27,942 nt of DNA from Solirubrobacterales bacterium (GCA_013696535.1 JACCYI010000048.1:1-27942); one strand, 5' to 3'. Counted from the stretch's first letter, positions 16,070 to 23,799 are shown. Numbers and translations: made by a program. Notes: generated from the letters alone by a model not told the origin.

Positions 16070-17464
16070 TCAGTCGTACGAGCGGATCGGCGGGCCGACG
16101 AAGACCTCGCCGCCGGGCGCGGTCCAGCGGACGCGGTACCGCCGACCAGACGAGGACCCGGACCTGAAGGCGAAGACGCCGGCGGCGTTGGTCATGACGG
16201 TCTGGAGCTTGCGAAAGCTCCGCGCGCCCCGGTTGCGGTACTCGATGTCTACCGAGGTCTGGCCCTGGGCCGGGCGCACGAGACCCCAGCCCACGTCTGA
16301 CGGACCGTAGTCCGTCACCGCCAGGGGCGTGCGGAAACCAGCGTAGGCGGGCTTGATGCGCCCGTCGGAGCGGCGGAGCCCAGACTCGAAGCCCCCGTAG
16401 CGCTCACCCCCGGCACGCGGGTCGTCATCGCTCATCAGGTACTGCGAGAAGGCCCTGACGCGACGGTTGAGGAAGGCGAGGTGCTCGGAGATCGGGAGAT
16501 ACTCGGCCTGCTGGGTGAGCGAGACGGCGGACGGGTCGGGGAAGCTCTGGATCCCGAACTCGGTCAAGTAGATCCCGAGCCCGCTCCGAACCGCACCGGC
16601 CCTGCCCGCACGGTCGAGTGCCTGGGTCAGGCGGGAGAGGACTCCGATGGTCACGTCGTCGCGATTCGGCGGCCTGAAGGACGGTCCCGCGCTCGTCGTG
16701 TAGGGATGGTGGGCGTATCCATCCGTGTCGAGCACTCCACAGGAGCCCCGCTTGCGGTAGCTCGCGCTGAGGCAGAGCGTCCCGCGCAGGAAGGCCAGCG
16801 GTGCCACCACCCGCTGGTTTCCCCGGGGCGAGGTCTCGCCGAGCAGGATGGTGTCGTTCGCGTTGCCCGACTTCTCCAGGCCCTCGTGCGCCGCCTGGTA
16901 GAGCTTGCGGTACAGGCCAGGCGAGGCGGCCTTTCCGTCGCGGAACTGCGGACGTAGGAATTGAGGCTGGTTGGGCTCGTTCCAGATGGACCAGAGGCCG
17001 ACTTGAGCGCCGTAGCGGGTGCCGACCGCCGTGGCGAAGGCCTTGAAGTCCTCCGGCCGCGGGTCGGTGATGCCGTCTCGCGCGCGCCGGGCCTTGGTCG
17101 CCCATCTCGGGGCGGGCCCCGTGATCGTCAGGTACACCTCGAGGCCCCGCGAGCGGGCGGCCTGGAGCAGGTTGTCGTACTTCGCCCAGCCAGCGGCGGG
17201 ATAGGCTTCCGGAAGGGCTGCGTCGAACCTCGGCCTGGCCCGCGACGACGGCTGCGGAGCGACGCGCGACCAGTAGAGCAATACGCGGATCCGCTTCACC
17301 CCGAAGGCCCGGATCTCGTCAAGGGTGCGGTCCCGCGACGCGTCGTCGAGCAGCTCGCGGGCCTCGAAGGTCATGACCTGCTCGGGAGACGCCGACGCGG
17401 ACGCCGGAAGTGCGAGCAGGACGAGCGCGAGGATCAGGACAAAGGGTCGGGGCACGTGAGGCAC
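16070..17464 (-). CDS. Secreted clan GH-A glycoside hydrolase-like protein
   Basis: A 464-residue exported protein with signal peptide residues 1-26 (VLILALVLLALPASASA). The body is a TIM-barrel glycosidase of the GH-A type: IRVLLYWSRVAP on strand 2, IWNEPNQPQF with acid/base Glu163, DGYAHHPYTT at 248-257, and YLTEFGIQS with nucleophile Glu302. Residues about 380-464 look like a beta-rich accessory domain. The target is presumably an extracellular polysaccharide or glycoside, but the family within the clan (GH5, GH39 or GH51-like) is not certain. GTG 17464 is taken; GTG 17455 would shorten the positively charged signal region. It converges on the truncated SMP-30-like gene with a 25-base gap. 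Confidence 0.78.
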   Translation of the reverse strand: MPHVPRPFVLILALVLLALPASASASPEQVMTFEARELLDDASRDRTLDEIRAFGVKRIRVLLYWSRVAPQPSSRARPRFDAALPEAYPAAGWAKYDNLLQAARSRGLEVYLTITGPAPRWATKARRARDGITDPRPEDFKAFATAVGTRYGAQVGLWSIWNEPNQPQFLRPQFRDGKAASPGLYRKLYQAAHEGLEKSGNANDTILLGETSPRGNQRVVAPLAFLRGTLCLSASYRKRGSCGVLDTDGYAHHPYTTSAGPSFRPPNRDDVTIGVLSRLTQALDRAGRAGAVRSGLGIYLTEFGIQSFPDPSAVSLTQQAEYLPISEHLAFLNRRVRAFSQYLMSDDDPRAGGERYGGFESGLRRSDGRIKPAYAGFRTPLAVTDYGPSDVGWGLVRPAQGQTSVDIEYRNRGARSFRKLQTVMTNAAGVFAFRSGSSSGRRYRVRWTAPGGEVFVGPPIRSYD

Positions 17465-17502
17465 AAACCGCCCAACCCCATCCAGGTTGCGGCCTTCCTC
17501 GT

Positions 17503-17508
17503 TAGGAT
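17503..17508 (+). promoter_or_regulatory. -10-like box of the HAD gene, leaderless spacing
   Basis: TAGGAT followed by 6 bases and then the GTG start of the HAD hydrolase, with no Shine-Dalgarno. This is the same arrangement as at 8758, 12517 and 18281. Confidence 0.45.
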
Positions 17509-17514
17509 CCGGGC

Positions 17515-18123
17515 GTGAACCGGCGGCGGGGACTGCTCGTGGACTTCGGCGGCGTCCTCACCACCGACGTATTCGCCTCCTTCGAGGCGTTCTGCCGCGC
17601 CGAGGGCTTCCCGCCCCACGCCGTTCGCGACCGGTTCCTGTCTGATTCCGCCTCGCCTAACCTGCTGCACGAGCTGGAAGCCGGCCGGCTCGCCGCCGCA
17701 GACTTCGAGACGGCGTTCGGACGGGATCTCGGGGTGGCGCCGGCCGGGCTGATCGACCGACTCCTCGCCGGGATGCGCCCGGACGACGCGATGATCGGCG
17801 CCGTCCAAGCCGCCAGGCGCTCCGGGATTCGGACGGCGCTGCTCTCCAATTCCTGGGGACTCGGGCTCTACGACCGCGTGATGCTGGACGAGACCTTCGA
17901 CGTCTCGATCATCTCGGGGGAAGTCGGGATGCGCAAGCCGGATCCGGCCATCTACGACCTCGCCGTCGAGAGGCTCGGCCTCCCGCCGACCTCGGTCGTC
18001 TTCGTCGACGACCTGCCCGGGAACCTCAAACCGGCCCTGGCGCTCGGAATGGTGACCCTCCGCCACGTGTCGGCGGAGGACTCCATCCCGGCGCTCGAGC
18101 GGCTGCTCGGTACTTCGCTCTAG
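17515..18123 (+). CDS. HAD-superfamily hydrolase (phosphatase-like)
   Basis: A 202-residue HAD-fold protein. Motif I is DFGGVLT with nucleophile Asp10; the usual second Asp two residues on is Gly12, as in many members annotated with the epoxide-hydrolase-N-terminal-like subgroup. Motif II is LLSNS, motif III is the Lys in GMRKPDPAIY and motif IV is VFVDD. A helical cap lies between residues 20 and 85. It probably dephosphorylates a small metabolite, but absence of the general acid/base Asp leaves activity and substrate open. The start is a GTG 6 bases after TAGGAT. The TAG stop shares CTAG (18120-18123) with the convergent 49-residue gene. Confidence 0.82.
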   Translation: MNRRRGLLVDFGGVLTTDVFASFEAFCRAEGFPPHAVRDRFLSDSASPNLLHELEAGRLAAADFETAFGRDLGVAPAGLIDRLLAGMRPDDAMIGAVQAARRSGIRTALLSNSWGLGLYDRVMLDETFDVSIISGEVGMRKPDPAIYDLAVERLGLPPTSVVFVDDLPGNLKPALALGMVTLRHVSAEDSIPALERLLGTSL

Positions 18124-18269
18124 CGGGTCTTGCGCTTGGCCACACGGCCACGGGCATCGGCGATCTTGCGCCGACCTTCTGGGCTCTGCGCGAACTTCAT
18201 CGCCTTCTGGGACAGCTGGCGACCCTGGGGGGACCGGGCGAATTGGGTGATCTTGGTCATGAGGCTCAT
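18120..18269 (-). CDS. 49-residue basic repeat peptide
   Basis: A short gene encoding a strongly basic, soluble 49-residue protein starting MSLMTKITQFARSPQGR. It contains two copies of FA-x-SP-x-GR (residues 10-17 and 26-33) exactly 16 residues apart, then a Lys/Arg-rich end (RVAKRKTR). The 16-residue period suggests two similar helix-turn units, perhaps nucleic-acid-binding because of the charge; no function is known to me. Support for a real gene: TAGGTT (18281-18276) lies 6 bases before the ATG, as for other genes here, and the stop shares CTAG with the HAD gene. A second in-frame ATG lies at codon 4. Confidence 0.65.
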   Translation of the reverse strand: MSLMTKITQFARSPQGRQLSQKAMKFAQSPEGRRKIADARGRVAKRKTR

Positions 18270-18275
18270 GGGTCC

Positions 18276-18281
18276 AACCTA
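18276..18281 (-). promoter_or_regulatory. -10-like box of the 49-residue gene
   Basis: TAGGTT on the minus strand, 6 bases before the ATG. TTGAGC lies 15 bases further upstream as a possible, slightly close -35. No Shine-Dalgarno is present. Confidence 0.45.
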
Positions 18282-18298
18282 CCCGGTGCGCCTGTAGC

Positions 18299-19360
18299 TC
18301 AACTCAGCGTGAGCCGGGCGCCCTCGCCCATGAGCAGGCGCATGCCGCGCGGAAGCCGGAAGTCGCGCGTCACGGCCGCGCCGCGGCCGAGGATGCTGGC
18401 CTCGATCCGCGCGCCGACATGGCACACCGACGAGCCGGCGAGCAGCATGGAGCTCTCCACCTCGGCGTTCTGCACGACGACCTCGCGCCCGATCGCCGTG
18501 TAGGGACCCACGTACGCGTCCACGACCTTCGCTCCAGCGCCGATGATCACCGGCCCCCGGATCAAGGCGCCGCGGATCTGCGCCGTGGGGTCGGCGTGCA
18601 CCCGCCCTTCGAACCGGCTCTCCGGCCACCGGCCCTCGAGCGCCACCGGCTCGAGCGCGTCCAGGATCTGACGATTGGCGTCCAGCAGGTATTGGGGGTG
18701 ATTGGAGTATTGCCACCAGCCGTCGAGGAGTTCGGCTCGAACGCCGGCGGGCGACTGATCGAGCCACTCGATCGCCTCGAGGAGCGCACCCGTCCCCTCT
18801 GATCCCGGCTCGAGCTCGCGCAGGGCGTCGAAGAGGGCTGGTGCGAATGCGTAGATCCCGTCCAGCATCACGACGTCACCTTCGGGCTCGACGCCGAGTC
18901 GGGACGCCGCGCCCACCGAGTGGAGCGCGACCGGGTCGGCCGCCCGTCTCGTGCGAAAGAACAGCGTCGCGTTGCTGTCGCGGTCGGCCAGCGCCCGGCG
19001 CAAGGTCGCGCGGTTGTGCATCAAGAGCCCATCGGGGCGGTGCAGGAGGAACCGCTCGCCGGCCAGCACACCGCCCGCCGCGCGTATCCCGGCCACCAGA
19101 CCGACGGGAGCGTCGAGCTCCACCCAGTCGACGTCAGCCAGCTTCTCGTCCTCGAGACCCAGCGCGTGACGCAGCTGTGACGCGCTCGGGTGATCGGCCA
19201 CCACGACGACGCCGTCGGCGCCGGCGTCCCGCAGAGACCGCATGACATGAGCGATCAGAGGTCGATTGGCCACGCAGGCGAGCGGGGCTCCGCGCGGAGC
19301 CCAACTCGAGGCTTGCGGTGGGCCGAGCCGCTCTTCGACCACGATGAGTGCGCGAGTCAT
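18299..19360 (-). CDS. Sugar nucleotidyltransferase-like protein lacking the GGxGTR loop, with left-handed beta-helix
   Basis: A 353-residue relative of long-form glucose-1-phosphate thymidylyltransferases. After the first strand (MTRALIVVEERLGPP) the signature GGxGTRLxP nucleotide loop is absent, while the following landmarks survive: VANRPLIAHVMRSLRDAGADGVVVV, and DGWWQYSNHPQYLLDANRQIL near residues 210-230. The C-terminal third is a hexapeptide left-handed beta-helix (GPVIIGAGAKVVDAYVGPYTAIG). Without the loop it is unlikely to be a normal pyrophosphorylase; a regulatory or sugar-phosphate-binding role is possible. ATG 19360 is chosen; TTG 19372 is an alternative. It lies 91 bases downstream of the PAS-SARP gene on the same strand and may be co-transcribed. 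Confidence 0.72.
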   Translation of the reverse strand: MTRALIVVEERLGPPQASSWAPRGAPLACVANRPLIAHVMRSLRDAGADGVVVVADHPSASQLRHALGLEDEKLADVDWVELDAPVGLVAGIRAAGGVLAGERFLLHRPDGLLMHNRATLRRALADRDSNATLFFRTRRAADPVALHSVGAASRLGVEPEGDVVMLDGIYAFAPALFDALRELEPGSEGTGALLEAIEWLDQSPAGVRAELLDGWWQYSNHPQYLLDANRQILDALEPVALEGRWPESRFEGRVHADPTAQIRGALIRGPVIIGAGAKVVDAYVGPYTAIGREVVVQNAEVESSMLLAGSSVCHVGARIEASILGRGAAVTRDFRLPRGMRLLMGEGARLTLS

Positions 19361-19451
19361 GTCATCAGGCAACGGTGCAGCCGAGGGCGTTCTGTCGGCC
19401 TCGGGCCAGATACCGGCGACCGCCGGAGAACCGGGCGGAACTTGCGCGGTT

Positions 19452-20651
19452 TCAGCCCTTGCCGCTCAAACCGGCGAGAGCGAGGTCCGGGTCCTCGCCG
19501 AACGCCCGCCGATACCGCCGGCGCACGATCTCGTAGCGACGGTGAGCCTCCGCGTGGCGTCCGCGCCGCATCATGAGCGCCAAGAGCTCGCGCTGGGCGT
19601 CGAGGTCGTAGGGCTCGAGCTCGGCCAGCCGCTGGAGGTGGTCGGAGGCGAGGTCGAGGTCGTTCGTGGCCAGCTTGAGCTCCGCGAGCGCCCGGAGGAC
19701 CTTGGACGCGAGGTCGCGCAGGCGGTCGCGTTCGGCGAACGCCCACTCCGCGTACGGCTCGTCGGCCAGGAAGTCGCCCCTGTACAGGGCGGAAGCCCGC
19801 GTGAGGGCCGGCTCGGCCGCCTCTGCGTCACCGGCCTGCATCGAGGCGAGGCCCATTCGGGCGCTGACCTCGAAGTCGTCCGCGTCGAACCAGATGTTGG
19901 CGAGCTCGAGCTCGTAACCGCCACGGCGCACGCTGACGAACGACGACTGGCCGTGCTTCGCTCGCTTGGGCTCGAGCCGGTCTCGCAGCGTGTGAACGGC
20001 CTGACGGACGTTGGTCGGCGCGGCTCGTCCGCTCTGCCACAGGGTCTCGAGGAGCTCTTCGATCGGCACTACCCGCGAGCGCTCGCAGATCAGGTACTTC
20101 AGAACCTCGCCGGGGCGATGCGAGAGCCACTCGCCGGCGAGTGGCCCCTCGCCGCTCTCGAGGCGCGTGCGCCCGAGCGTGTAGACCCGGAGCTGCCGCC
20201 CCATCATCCAATGTGGCTCGGTGCGCCGGCGCCGGTCGCCGACCACGCCCGGGCGGAGCTGGAGGATGACCGCCGGCTCCTTCTCCGCGATGCGCTTGGC
20301 CGTCACCCAGACGCTTGACCCGGAACCGTCAGAGCTCGGTACTTCGACGCGGATCTCGGGCAACGCCTCAGACCGGCCGAGAGCCAACTCCGTGACGCAG
20401 TGATCTGCGAGTGGTGTCCCCGCGCGGCGGCATCCGAGCAGATGGCAGCATCGCAATCGTTCGTGGTCAAGCGCGTCGCCGAGCAGCCTGTGCGCGCAGG
20501 AGTTGGCCCCGGTGACCCGCCCATGGGCGTCGATCACCAGGATGCCGGAAGGCAGACATTCGAAGACGGCACGGTACGGGACGGGCTGGCGATAGCCGAG
20601 GTCAGCCGCACGCGGACGGACGCCCTGGCCGCTGTTGATGGTGCTCGACAT
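19452..20651 (-). CDS. PAS-domain SARP-type transcriptional regulator (wHTH + BTAD)
   Basis: A 399-residue regulator. Residues about 25-135 are a PAS domain (VFECLPSGILVIDAHGRVTGAN) with a cysteine cluster Cys68, Cys69, Cys74, Cys85. Residues about 152-250 are an OmpR-type winged helix (LSHRPGEVLKYLICERSRVVPIEELLETLW, then NVRQAVHTLRDRL). Residues about 255-390 are a bacterial transcriptional activation domain with TPR-like helices (ALYRGDFLADEPYAEWAFAERDRLR). SARPs bind direct heptamer repeats and recruit polymerase; the PAS domain probably adds redox or ligand sensing. Candidate target repeats lie in the shared intergenic region at 20749-20789, upstream of the sigma gene. No ATPase or sensor kinase domain is present. 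Confidence 0.86.
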   Translation of the reverse strand: MSSTINSGQGVRPRAADLGYRQPVPYRAVFECLPSGILVIDAHGRVTGANSCAHRLLGDALDHERLRCCHLLGCRRAGTPLADHCVTELALGRSEALPEIRVEVPSSDGSGSSVWVTAKRIAEKEPAVILQLRPGVVGDRRRRTEPHWMMGRQLRVYTLGRTRLESGEGPLAGEWLSHRPGEVLKYLICERSRVVPIEELLETLWQSGRAAPTNVRQAVHTLRDRLEPKRAKHGQSSFVSVRRGGYELELANIWFDADDFEVSARMGLASMQAGDAEAAEPALTRASALYRGDFLADEPYAEWAFAERDRLRDLASKVLRALAELKLATNDLDLASDHLQRLAELEPYDLDAQRELLALMMRRGRHAEAHRRYEIVRRRYRRAFGEDPDLALAGLSGKG

Positions 20652-20748
20652 CGCAGGGACCAGAACGCACGCCGCGGGTGATTAAGTGCGGTCACCCGGA
20701 GTCGACTAGTCCGAACGCGGACTCACACATCCGTCCAGCGGACGACGG

Positions 20749-20803
20749 TTAATCCTCAGCTAACCCGTGACCTAATTTCACGCTGACGCCTCGCCCCTAG
20801 CGT
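20749..20803 (+). promoter_or_regulatory. SARP-style direct repeats and -10 upstream of the sigma gene
   Basis: Four heptamers lie in direct orientation: TTAATCC (20749), CTAACCC (20760), CTAATTT (20772) and CTGACGC (20783). The starts are 11, 12 and 11 bases apart. Exactly 8 bases after the last is the -10-like TAGCGT (20798-20803). Heptamer repeats on one helix face with the last 8 bp from the -10 is the classic SARP operator layout. The adjacent divergent gene encodes a SARP. No ordinary -35 is seen, as expected for SARP-activated promoters. Confidence 0.6.
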
Positions 20804-20841
20804 GCGGCCAACTAGTCACGAGCCTGGGGAGGCATTGACGC

Positions 20842-21516
20842 ATGAACCAGCTATCCGTAGTAGGCAGTCCGCCAGACCGAGTCCGACTGGAAGCGGACCG
20901 CATCGAGGGTGAAGGCGGCGGGGGACGGTTCCGCCGACGGCGCGCGCTCGACCATTCCGCCGAGTCCGAGCACCTCGTGCTGCTCGCGGTCGCGAGGGCC
21001 AAGGAAGGCGACGAGCACGCCATGCGGTTCCTGTACCTGCGCTACGCGGACAACCTCTACGGCTACGTCTGCTCCATCGTGCGAGACGAGCACGAGGCCG
21101 AGGACGTCACGCAGCAGATCTTCGCGAAGCTGCTCTCCGCGCTCGGGCGGTACGAGCCCCGTGTCGTGCCGTTCTCGGCATGGATCCTCCGGGTGGCGCA
21201 CAACGCCGCCATCGATCACGTGCGGGCCAGGCGAGCGGTACCGGTCGCCGAGGTGCGCTCGCCGGAAACCGAGGACCACAACCTGGCCTGGGAGCGTGGC
21301 CATGACCTCAAGGACGCGCTCAAGACCCTGCCCGAGGAACAGCGGGACGTGATCGTCATGCGCTTCATCTACGGGCTGTCCCCCAAGGAGATCGCCACGC
21401 GGATCGGGCGCTCGGAGGATGCCGTCCACGGCCTCCAGCATCGCGGCCGCCGGGCACTGCGCTCTGAGCTCACGCGCCTGAACTCCGCTCCCACGGCGCT
21501 CAAGGCGGCCGCGTAG
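20842..21516 (+). CDS. Sigma-70 family RNA polymerase sigma factor (ECF type)
   Basis: A 224-residue ECF-like sigma factor. A 40-residue charged N-terminus (GGGGRFRRRRALDHS) precedes region 2 (FLYLRYADNLYGYVCSIVRDEHEAEDVTQQIF, about residues 65-96, then FSAWILRVAHNAAIDHVRARR). Region 4 follows (ALKTLPEEQRDVIVMRFIYGLSPKEIATRIGRSEDAVHGLQHRGRRALR, about 158-206). There is no region 1.1 or 3 and no adjacent anti-sigma gene, so control may be transcriptional. The ATG has GGGGAGG 9 bases upstream, a true leader in contrast to many neighbours. The SARP-like repeat array and -10 lie upstream. It is divergent from the PAS-SARP gene and converges on the LuxR-type regulator 27 bases away. Confidence 0.92.
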   Translation: MNQLSVVGSPPDRVRLEADRIEGEGGGGRFRRRRALDHSAESEHLVLLAVARAKEGDEHAMRFLYLRYADNLYGYVCSIVRDEHEAEDVTQQIFAKLLSALGRYEPRVVPFSAWILRVAHNAAIDHVRARRAVPVAEVRSPETEDHNLAWERGHDLKDALKTLPEEQRDVIVMRFIYGLSPKEIATRIGRSEDAVHGLQHRGRRALRSELTRLNSAPTALKAAA

Positions 21517-21543
21517 CGACAACGCGGCGGGTGGGCGGCGCTC

Positions 21544-22194
21544 CTAGTACAGCGAGGAGGCGACGTCCACCCTTGAGAACCGCCGGCGCTCGCCTGGGCC
21601 GACCGGTCGATCGGCCTCCTCGGAGCCCAGGACCGTGGTGGTCAGGCCGGCTCTCGGGTCGAGCACGAGCGCGACCGCATCACGTCGTGAGCGGACGCCG
21701 AGCTTGGCGAAGGCGCCTGACAGATGGCTCTTGACCGTGCTCTCCGCCAGGAACAGCCGGGCGCCGATCTCTGCGTTGGTGCAGCCCTCGACCACGTAGG
21801 CCAGCACCTGACGCTCGCGGTGAGAGAGCGCGGGTGGCGCAAGCTGATGTCGCGCCTGCCGGGGGGTCACCGTCAGGCCGACCATGACCCCTTGGATCGC
21901 GACGGGAAGCGCGGCGCCGAGGTCGTCCGCGGCGATCACGCCATCCGCGCCCGCCTCGAGCGCACGGCGCAGCGAGGTGGCGTCCGTGGAGTCGAGCACG
22001 GTGATCACGTGGCGGGCCCCGCGACGCTGGCGCAGATCTCGGACGAGCGCCGCCAGCCGTGGGCCGCCCCAGCAGATCGCCACGTCAGGCGACAGGTCGA
22101 CGAGATCCACCGGCTCGCCCTGGAGTGCTTCGCGCACCCTTGCCGCTGGACCTGGCTCCTCTGGGAGTGCTATGGAGATGAAGGGCGGGAGCAT
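21544..22194 (-). CDS. LuxR/NarL-type regulator with degenerate receiver-like domain
   Basis: A 216-residue protein with a C-terminal LuxR-type HTH at residues 122-180 (LSHRERQVLAYVVEGCTNAEIGARLFLAESTVKSHLSGAFAKLGVRSR). The N-terminal 110 residues have a receiver-like alpha/beta pattern (ITVLDSTDATSLRRALEAGADGVIAADD), but the strand that should end in the phospho-accepting Asp reads DVAICWGG. Phosphorylation is therefore doubtful, and it may be an atypical, kinase-independent regulator. ATG 22194 is used; a TTG at 22209 is an alternative. The 36-residue C-terminal tail is polar. It converges on the ECF sigma gene and lies downstream of the aldehyde dehydrogenase gene. Targets are unknown. Confidence 0.83.
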   Translation of the reverse strand: MLPPFISIALPEEPGPAARVREALQGEPVDLVDLSPDVAICWGGPRLAALVRDLRQRRGARHVITVLDSTDATSLRRALEAGADGVIAADDLGAALPVAIQGVMVGLTVTPRQARHQLAPPALSHRERQVLAYVVEGCTNAEIGARLFLAESTVKSHLSGAFAKLGVRSRRDAVALVLDPRAGLTTTVLGSEEADRPVGPGERRRFSRVDVASSLY

Positions 22195-22257
22195 TGTCAG
22201 GCCACGCAACGCTCCCCGGTGCGAAGTATTTGCAGCGACTCGCTCTGCCGAGGGAGC

Positions 22258-23799
22258 TCAGGGGCGCCGACCGCGGCCGTAGAGCAGCTTGACCAATCTT
22301 CCGAGAATCCGGGTCGTGCGCGCCCGGTAAGGGTACATGTGCACGTCCTTCTTGGGTGCGAACCGGGTGATCAACAGCGATTGCTGCCGGGTATACTTGC
22401 GGATTCCCTGCGCACCGTGACGCGATCCCATTCCGGAGGTCTTCCAGCCTCCCATGGGAAGCTCGAGCACGAGGTAGTTCAGCTGGGCGTCGTTGACGCA
22501 CACCGCTCCGGTCTCCACGCGCCGCGCGATCGCCTCCGCCCGCTCGACGTCACGCCCCCACACCGATGCCGCCAGGCCGTAGGGCGAATCGTTGGCGAGT
22601 CGCAGGGCCTCTTCAGCGTCGGCGACCCGCATGATCGGAAGCGTCGGGCCGAACGTCTCCTCGGTCATCGCCGTCATCGAATGGTCGACATCGGTGAGCA
22701 CGGTCGGCGCGTAGAAGCGACCGCCGCCCTCACCCCCGCGCGCCACCCCGCCGACGAGCACCGTGGCGCCCGCTGCACGCGCCTCCTCGACGTGACGAGA
22801 GACGATGTCCAGCTGCGGCGGCGAGGTGATCGCACCGACGTCGACGCTTCCCGGCCCGGCGGGCGGCCCCTGGCGCAGGGCCCGTACCTTCGTGGACACC
22901 TTGTCGACGAACTCGTCGTATACCGGTGCCTCGACGTAGACCCGCTCCACCGAGATGCAGGTCTGCCCGCCGTTCTGCATCGAGTAGAAGACCGCGGCGT
23001 TGGCGGCGCGCTCGAGATCGGCGTCCGAGAGCACGATCATCGGGTCCTTGCCGCCCAGCTCCAGCGACACGGGCGTCAGGGTCTGCGCCGCGCGGGCGAG
23101 CACCTTCTTGCCGGTCGCGGTCGATCCCGTGAACATGACCATGTCCACCTCGTCGATGAGCGCCTCGCCGGTCTCCCCATAGCCGGGGGCGACCGCGAAG
23201 ACGTGCTCGGGCAGGCCGCAATCCAGCATGGCCTCCTCCATGAGCAGCGAGGTGAGCGGTGTCACCTCCGAGGGCTTGAGCACGACAGCGTTGCCGGCGG
23301 CGAGGGCCGGAATGGCGTCACCGAAGGAGTTCGTCAGCGGATAGTTCCAGGGGCCGATGATCCCCACGACCCCGAGCGGCTCGTATCGGACGATGAGCCT
23401 GCGGCCGAGGACGAAGGGGTTGGCGGACCGCACCCTCTCGTCGCCCAGGTACTTCGGAGCGTGCTTCGCCCAGAAACCGAACGCGTTGGCCGCGTAGGCG
23501 ACTTCGGCGAGCTGGGCGTCCTCGTGCGTCTTGCCGGTCTCCGACACGATGGCGTCCGTGAGGCGGCCGGCGTTGTCGGTGACCCACTTCTGCGCACGGC
23601 GCAGAACTCGGCCGCGCCCCTCGTAGCCCAGGGCCGCCCAGCCCACCTGGGCCGCGCGCGCGCGGGTCACCATCGCCCGCACCTCGTCTCCGGACACGAC
23701 TTCGACGGTGCGGACCACCTGACCTGTGGCGGGATTGCGCACCCGGATGCCTACGCCCGGTGAGGCGTCGAAAGGGCGGTGTTGTTCAACGGTGGCCAT
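22258..23799 (-). CDS. NAD(P)-dependent aldehyde dehydrogenase
   Basis: A 513-residue ALDH-superfamily enzyme oxidising an aldehyde to the acid. Catalytic landmarks are Asn152 (GPWNYP), Lys175 (VLKPSE), GSTATGK (225-231), general base Glu247 (LELGGKDP) and nucleophile Cys281 (GGQTCIS). The C-terminal 35 residues are basic and amphipathic (KKDVHMYPYRARTTRILGRLVKLLYGRG), resembling ALDHs that associate with membranes or act on long-chain aldehydes. A GGAG ribosome site lies 5 bases before the ATG, and a TAGGGT -10 candidate lies at 23835-23830. The FAD oxidoreductase gene ends 67 bases upstream on the same strand, so they may share a pathway, but the substrate is not evident. Confidence 0.92.
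   Translation of the reverse strand: MATVEQHRPFDASPGVGIRVRNPATGQVVRTVEVVSGDEVRAMVTRARAAQVGWAALGYEGRGRVLRRAQKWVTDNAGRLTDAIVSETGKTHEDAQLAEVAYAANAFGFWAKHAPKYLGDERVRSANPFVLGRRLIVRYEPLGVVGIIGPWNYPLTNSFGDAIPALAAGNAVVLKPSEVTPLTSLLMEEAMLDCGLPEHVFAVAPGYGETGEALIDEVDMVMFTGSTATGKKVLARAAQTLTPVSLELGGKDPMIVLSDADLERAANAAVFYSMQNGGQTCISVERVYVEAPVYDEFVDKVSTKVRALRQGPPAGPGSVDVGAITSPPQLDIVSRHVEEARAAGATVLVGGVARGGEGGGRFYAPTVLTDVDHSMTAMTEETFGPTLPIMRVADAEEALRLANDSPYGLAASVWGRDVERAEAIARRVETGAVCVNDAQLNYLVLELPMGGWKTSGMGSRHGAQGIRKYTRQQSLLITRFAPKKDVHMYPYRARTTRILGRLVKLLYGRGRRP

Noticed and set aside
20708..20723. Inverted repeat AGTCCG-AACG-CGGACT in the SARP/sigma intergenic region
   Set aside because: Only a 6-bp stem, not aligned with a promoter or a run of T; could be chance in GC-rich DNA, so not called as an operator.
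21724..23763. A 679-codon plus-strand open frame
   Set aside because: It runs antisense to the LuxR-type and aldehyde dehydrogenase genes, is Arg/His/Gly-rich without family motifs, and reflects third-position GC bias.
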